Under the pieces are notes generated by a model. That model saw nothing but the letters and a program-made list of their open reading frames with translations, was not told where the DNA came from and did not search any database. A stretch of DNA of 32,543 bases from a virus: positions 1 through 32,543 of the IMG/VR virus record IMGVR_UViG_3300050821_009100. One strand, written 5' to 3'. Below are positions 30,971 to 32,543 of this stretch, one piece after another; positions within the stretch are counted from its first letter, which is position 1; each line of letters opens with the position of its first letter. Both the position numbers and the translations under genes were made by a program.

Positions 30971-31128
30971 AAGCAGTACAACTTCACCGCGATCGGCAAT
31001 CCGACAACCATTCCGACTAAGAACGTACACCAAAAAGGAAGATCCATGGCACAGACCAGGACGAGGCCCACAATAAACAACCCAATCGCGAAACCCCATT
31101 CGACGCGGTTATTCACTTGTTCGCGCAT
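30967..31128 (-). CDS. 53-aa two-helix membrane protein
   Basis: Begins MREQVNNRVEWGFAIGLFIV with helix one over about residues 11-26 and helix two near 33-48 (CTFLVGMVVGLPIAVKL). The start overlaps the upstream stop (TGATG) and the stop overlaps the ATPase start (ATGA). Tight coupling suggests it works with the ATPase, for example as a membrane collar at a packaging vertex like P20/P22 of PRD1. No homology known. Confidence 0.6.
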   Translation of the reverse strand: MREQVNNRVEWGFAIGLFIVGLVLVCAMDLPFWCTFLVGMVVGLPIAVKLYCL

Positions 31129-31457
31129 CAAGAGAATTCCCTGTTCTGAAAACTGTTTCCTTCATCATCGAGCCAGGAAACCTCATCCGGATATTCGCGC
31201 GCGTGATTATGCGGAGACACGCGTTTGCGTTCGACCAGTGCCACGAAGTCTACAAACGGCGTCACCGTGTCACCGTCAGAAACGATTTTCACGGTTGGGT
31301 GACTCAATATCTTTTTCCAATCCGACCAGGATCGAATCTCTTCGGTTCCGTGAAAGCTAAATGTCCAACCCCACGAGCTCTTCCCTATGTGCTCCTCAGT
31401 TTTCGGCCGACCACAGTGCGGACACGGATCGAAATGTGCGTAATAGTTTGTTCCCAT
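31128..31457 (-). CDS. Small conserved-type phage protein (MGTNYY family)
   Basis: 109 aa from the ATG at 31457 behind GGAGCGGTGAAA. It starts MGTNYYAHFDPCPHCGRPKT, with EEHIGKSSWGWTFSFHG after it. This start, with a CxxC pair and HIGKSSxGW, is a recurring small phage and plasmid protein of unknown function. The C-terminus is acidic (VSWLDDEGNSFQ). The longer reading from 31526 would include the micro-gene at 31460-31546 and is not supported. Confidence 0.75.
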   Translation of the reverse strand: MGTNYYAHFDPCPHCGRPKTEEHIGKSSWGWTFSFHGTEEIRSWSDWKKILSHPTVKIVSDGDTVTPFVDFVALVERKRVSPHNHAREYPDEVSWLDDEGNSFQNREFS

Positions 31458-31459
31458 TT

Positions 31460-31546
31460 TCACCGCTCCGTCACTTCGATGACCGCGAGCAAAATCACAA
31501 TCAAGATGGCAATCACGATGAACCACCAGAATCGCGCGTCATCCAT
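31460..31546 (-). CDS. 28-aa single-pass membrane peptide
   Basis: Begins MDDARFWWFIVIAILIVIL and ends LAVIEVTER: an acidic start, one strongly hydrophobic helix and a charged end. It ends 2 bases before the next start. Very small single-helix proteins are common in membrane-containing viruses. Support comes from hydrophobicity and spacing only. Confidence 0.5.
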   Translation of the reverse strand: MDDARFWWFIVIAILIVILLAVIEVTER

Positions 31547-31613
31547 GTGTATCTAAATCATCCCTTTTTGATACCTGTCTCAGATATCCGAAAAAGGCAC
31601 ACTTTCCGCCCAT

Positions 31614-32210
31614 TTACTGAACCGTGTTTAAAGGGGTTTTCTGGTACTCCAGAAACGTCCGAATGACCGTGGAGCGGCTAACCCCCAAACTCTCCGCAAT
31701 CTCTCGCCAGGTGACCCCCTGAGCCCGCAAAACGGCAATCTGTGAACCGTCTCGATTCAACCGCGGTCGACCGAGAATAGCGCCGCGCGACCTGGCCAGG
31801 GCAATACCAGATCTCACTCGATCGCGAATCAACTCGCGCTCGAATTCCGCAAAGGCGCCGATAATCGAAAACATCAACTTTCCTTGTGGCGTGGTGGTAT
31901 CAACGTTTTCATGCAGTGAAACAAAAGCAACTTTCAAAACACTGAACTCTTCCAGCGCCGTGAGGAGCTCCACCAGCGAGCGCGCAAAACGGTCGAATCG
32001 ATAAACCATCACCACATCGAATTTCCGCCGGCGGCACAACGTCTTCAACGTCTCAAGTTGCGGCCGTAACTTTCCAGAGCTAACCCGATCGATGAACACG
32101 TGAGGAATCCACCCCCGACGCTCGCAATATTCTTGCAGTTCACGCAACTGCATTTCCGGATCCTGTCCGCGATCCGTTGTGGAGACTCGAGCATACAACG
32201 CAGCTTCCAT
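31614..32210 (-). CDS. Serine recombinase (resolvase/invertase family)
   Basis: 198 aa from the ATG at 32210 behind AGGGGGAAAG. YARVST (Ser10 nucleophile, Arg8), FDRFARS (catalytic Arg pair near 70), and a long E helix (FAEFERELIRDRVRSGIALA) are all present. The C-terminal helix-turn-helix reads TWREIAESLGVSRSTVIRT. Length is normal for Tn3 resolvases and DNA invertases. Lying just downstream of rep, it most likely resolves genome multimers, or inverts or exchanges a segment. No inverted target sites were identified. Confidence 0.9.
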   Translation of the reverse strand: MEAALYARVSTTDRGQDPEMQLRELQEYCERRGWIPHVFIDRVSSGKLRPQLETLKTLCRRRKFDVVMVYRFDRFARSLVELLTALEEFSVLKVAFVSLHENVDTTTPQGKLMFSIIGAFAEFERELIRDRVRSGIALARSRGAILGRPRLNRDGSQIAVLRAQGVTWREIAESLGVSRSTVIRTFLEYQKTPLNTVQ

Positions 32211-32298
32211 CTTTCCCCCTATCTACAAAGACACGTAGAGCAACGCCCTTTTGCCAGAAGAACCAACCGCCATCAAAAACCGGCACACTTAGCCGTTA

Positions 32299-32543
32299 CT
32301 ACTCAGGCCTATACGGTCCCACCTTGAACCACGCAAAATTCAAAACGGAACATCTCCATCTGTGATCGGATCGGTTGGTGTTAGCGGACGAAGCTCCGAA
32401 TAAATGACGGGCCGCCTGGTCCGGCCGTGGAGAGGATCCCGCCGGCGGCGGCCGGTCCTGGTCCATGATTGCCTTGTGTTTTCGACGCACAAAGGCCTCG
32501 AGATCCGGCAAATGTCTCACTTCCGCGAATGGAACCCACTCCA
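32299..32543 (-). CDS. rep: Rep, 3' part of the gene that starts at 1229
   Basis: Read leftward, this segment continues the Rep frame across the junction. Bases 32447-32543 repeat 1-97, and unique bases 32299-32446 add the last 49 codons including the TAG stop. The tail is Pro/Ser/Arg-rich and ends PYRPE. The resolvase starts 89 bases further on. It is not a separate gene. Confidence 0.8.
   Translation of the reverse strand, partial: EWVPFAEVRHLPDLEAFVRRKHKAIMDQDRPPPAGSSPRPDQAARHLFGASSANTNRSDHRWRCSVLNFAWFKVGPYRPE
32447..32543. repeat. Terminal direct repeat, right copy
   Basis: Exact 97-base copy of 1-97. The odd length is typical of a k-mer overlap at the join of a circular assembly; the unique circle is therefore 1-32446. 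Confidence 0.95.

Overview
The window looks like one complete circular genome of about 32,446 bp. Its first 97 bases are repeated exactly as its last 97 bases, and a replication gene reads through that junction without a break. GC content is high. Ribosome binding sites are strong (AAAGGAGG, GGAGGAAA), and most neighbouring genes overlap by 1-4 bases (ATGA, GTGA, TGATG, TAATG). The gene content is that of a temperate virus or viral plasmid of an uncultivated soil-type bacterium. Secreted proteins with a 'TGTVVDPNGIPYAGG' start suggest an Acidobacteriota host, but this is inference from family memory only.

Layout. (1) A leftward replication and accessory operon begins near 8263, runs down to 1, crosses the junction and continues to 29693. 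It holds many small phage-type proteins, micro-membrane proteins, a HerA-like ATPase, an OB-fold protein with an SSB-like acidic tail, zinc-finger proteins, a DpdA/TGT-like protein, a rolling-circle (HUH) Rep, a serine resolvase, micro-membrane proteins and a second HerA/FtsK-type ATPase. (2) Around 8264-11443 lies a lysogeny-type block: a promoter-bearing tRNA 5' half, a secreted M48-like peptidase, a tyrosine integrase and a small regulator-like gene behind a promoter with an inverted repeat. (3) A short leftward block from 14105 to 11444 holds a large unknown protein, a zinc ribbon, a membrane-like protein and a transglycosylase-like enzyme. (4) A rightward operon from 14393 to 29696 looks structural. 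Five consecutive genes include a transglutaminase-like protein and all end in a C-terminal membrane anchor. They are followed by a large basic protein, candidate beta-barrel capsid proteins behind the strongest ribosome binding sites, micro-membrane and holin-like proteins, a membrane-anchored transglycosylase and three secreted spike-like proteins.

No terminase, portal, tape measure, sheath, tube or baseplate gene is recognisable. The membrane-anchored virion-type proteins, two small beta-rich capsid candidates side by side, a HerA/FtsK-type packaging candidate, an anchored transglycosylase and an HUH Rep together best fit a tailless, probably membrane-containing icosahedral virus. P23-77/SH1-like Halopanivirales, PM2 and FLiP are the closest comparisons I can name. 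The genome is larger than known bacterial members and combines integrase, resolvase and rolling-circle replication. This is an inference from architecture; no homology search was run.

Noncoding DNA is scarce, and most gaps carry strong hairpins, often directly in front of a ribosome binding site. The most elaborate are at 3279-3410 and in the divergent control region 14106-14392.
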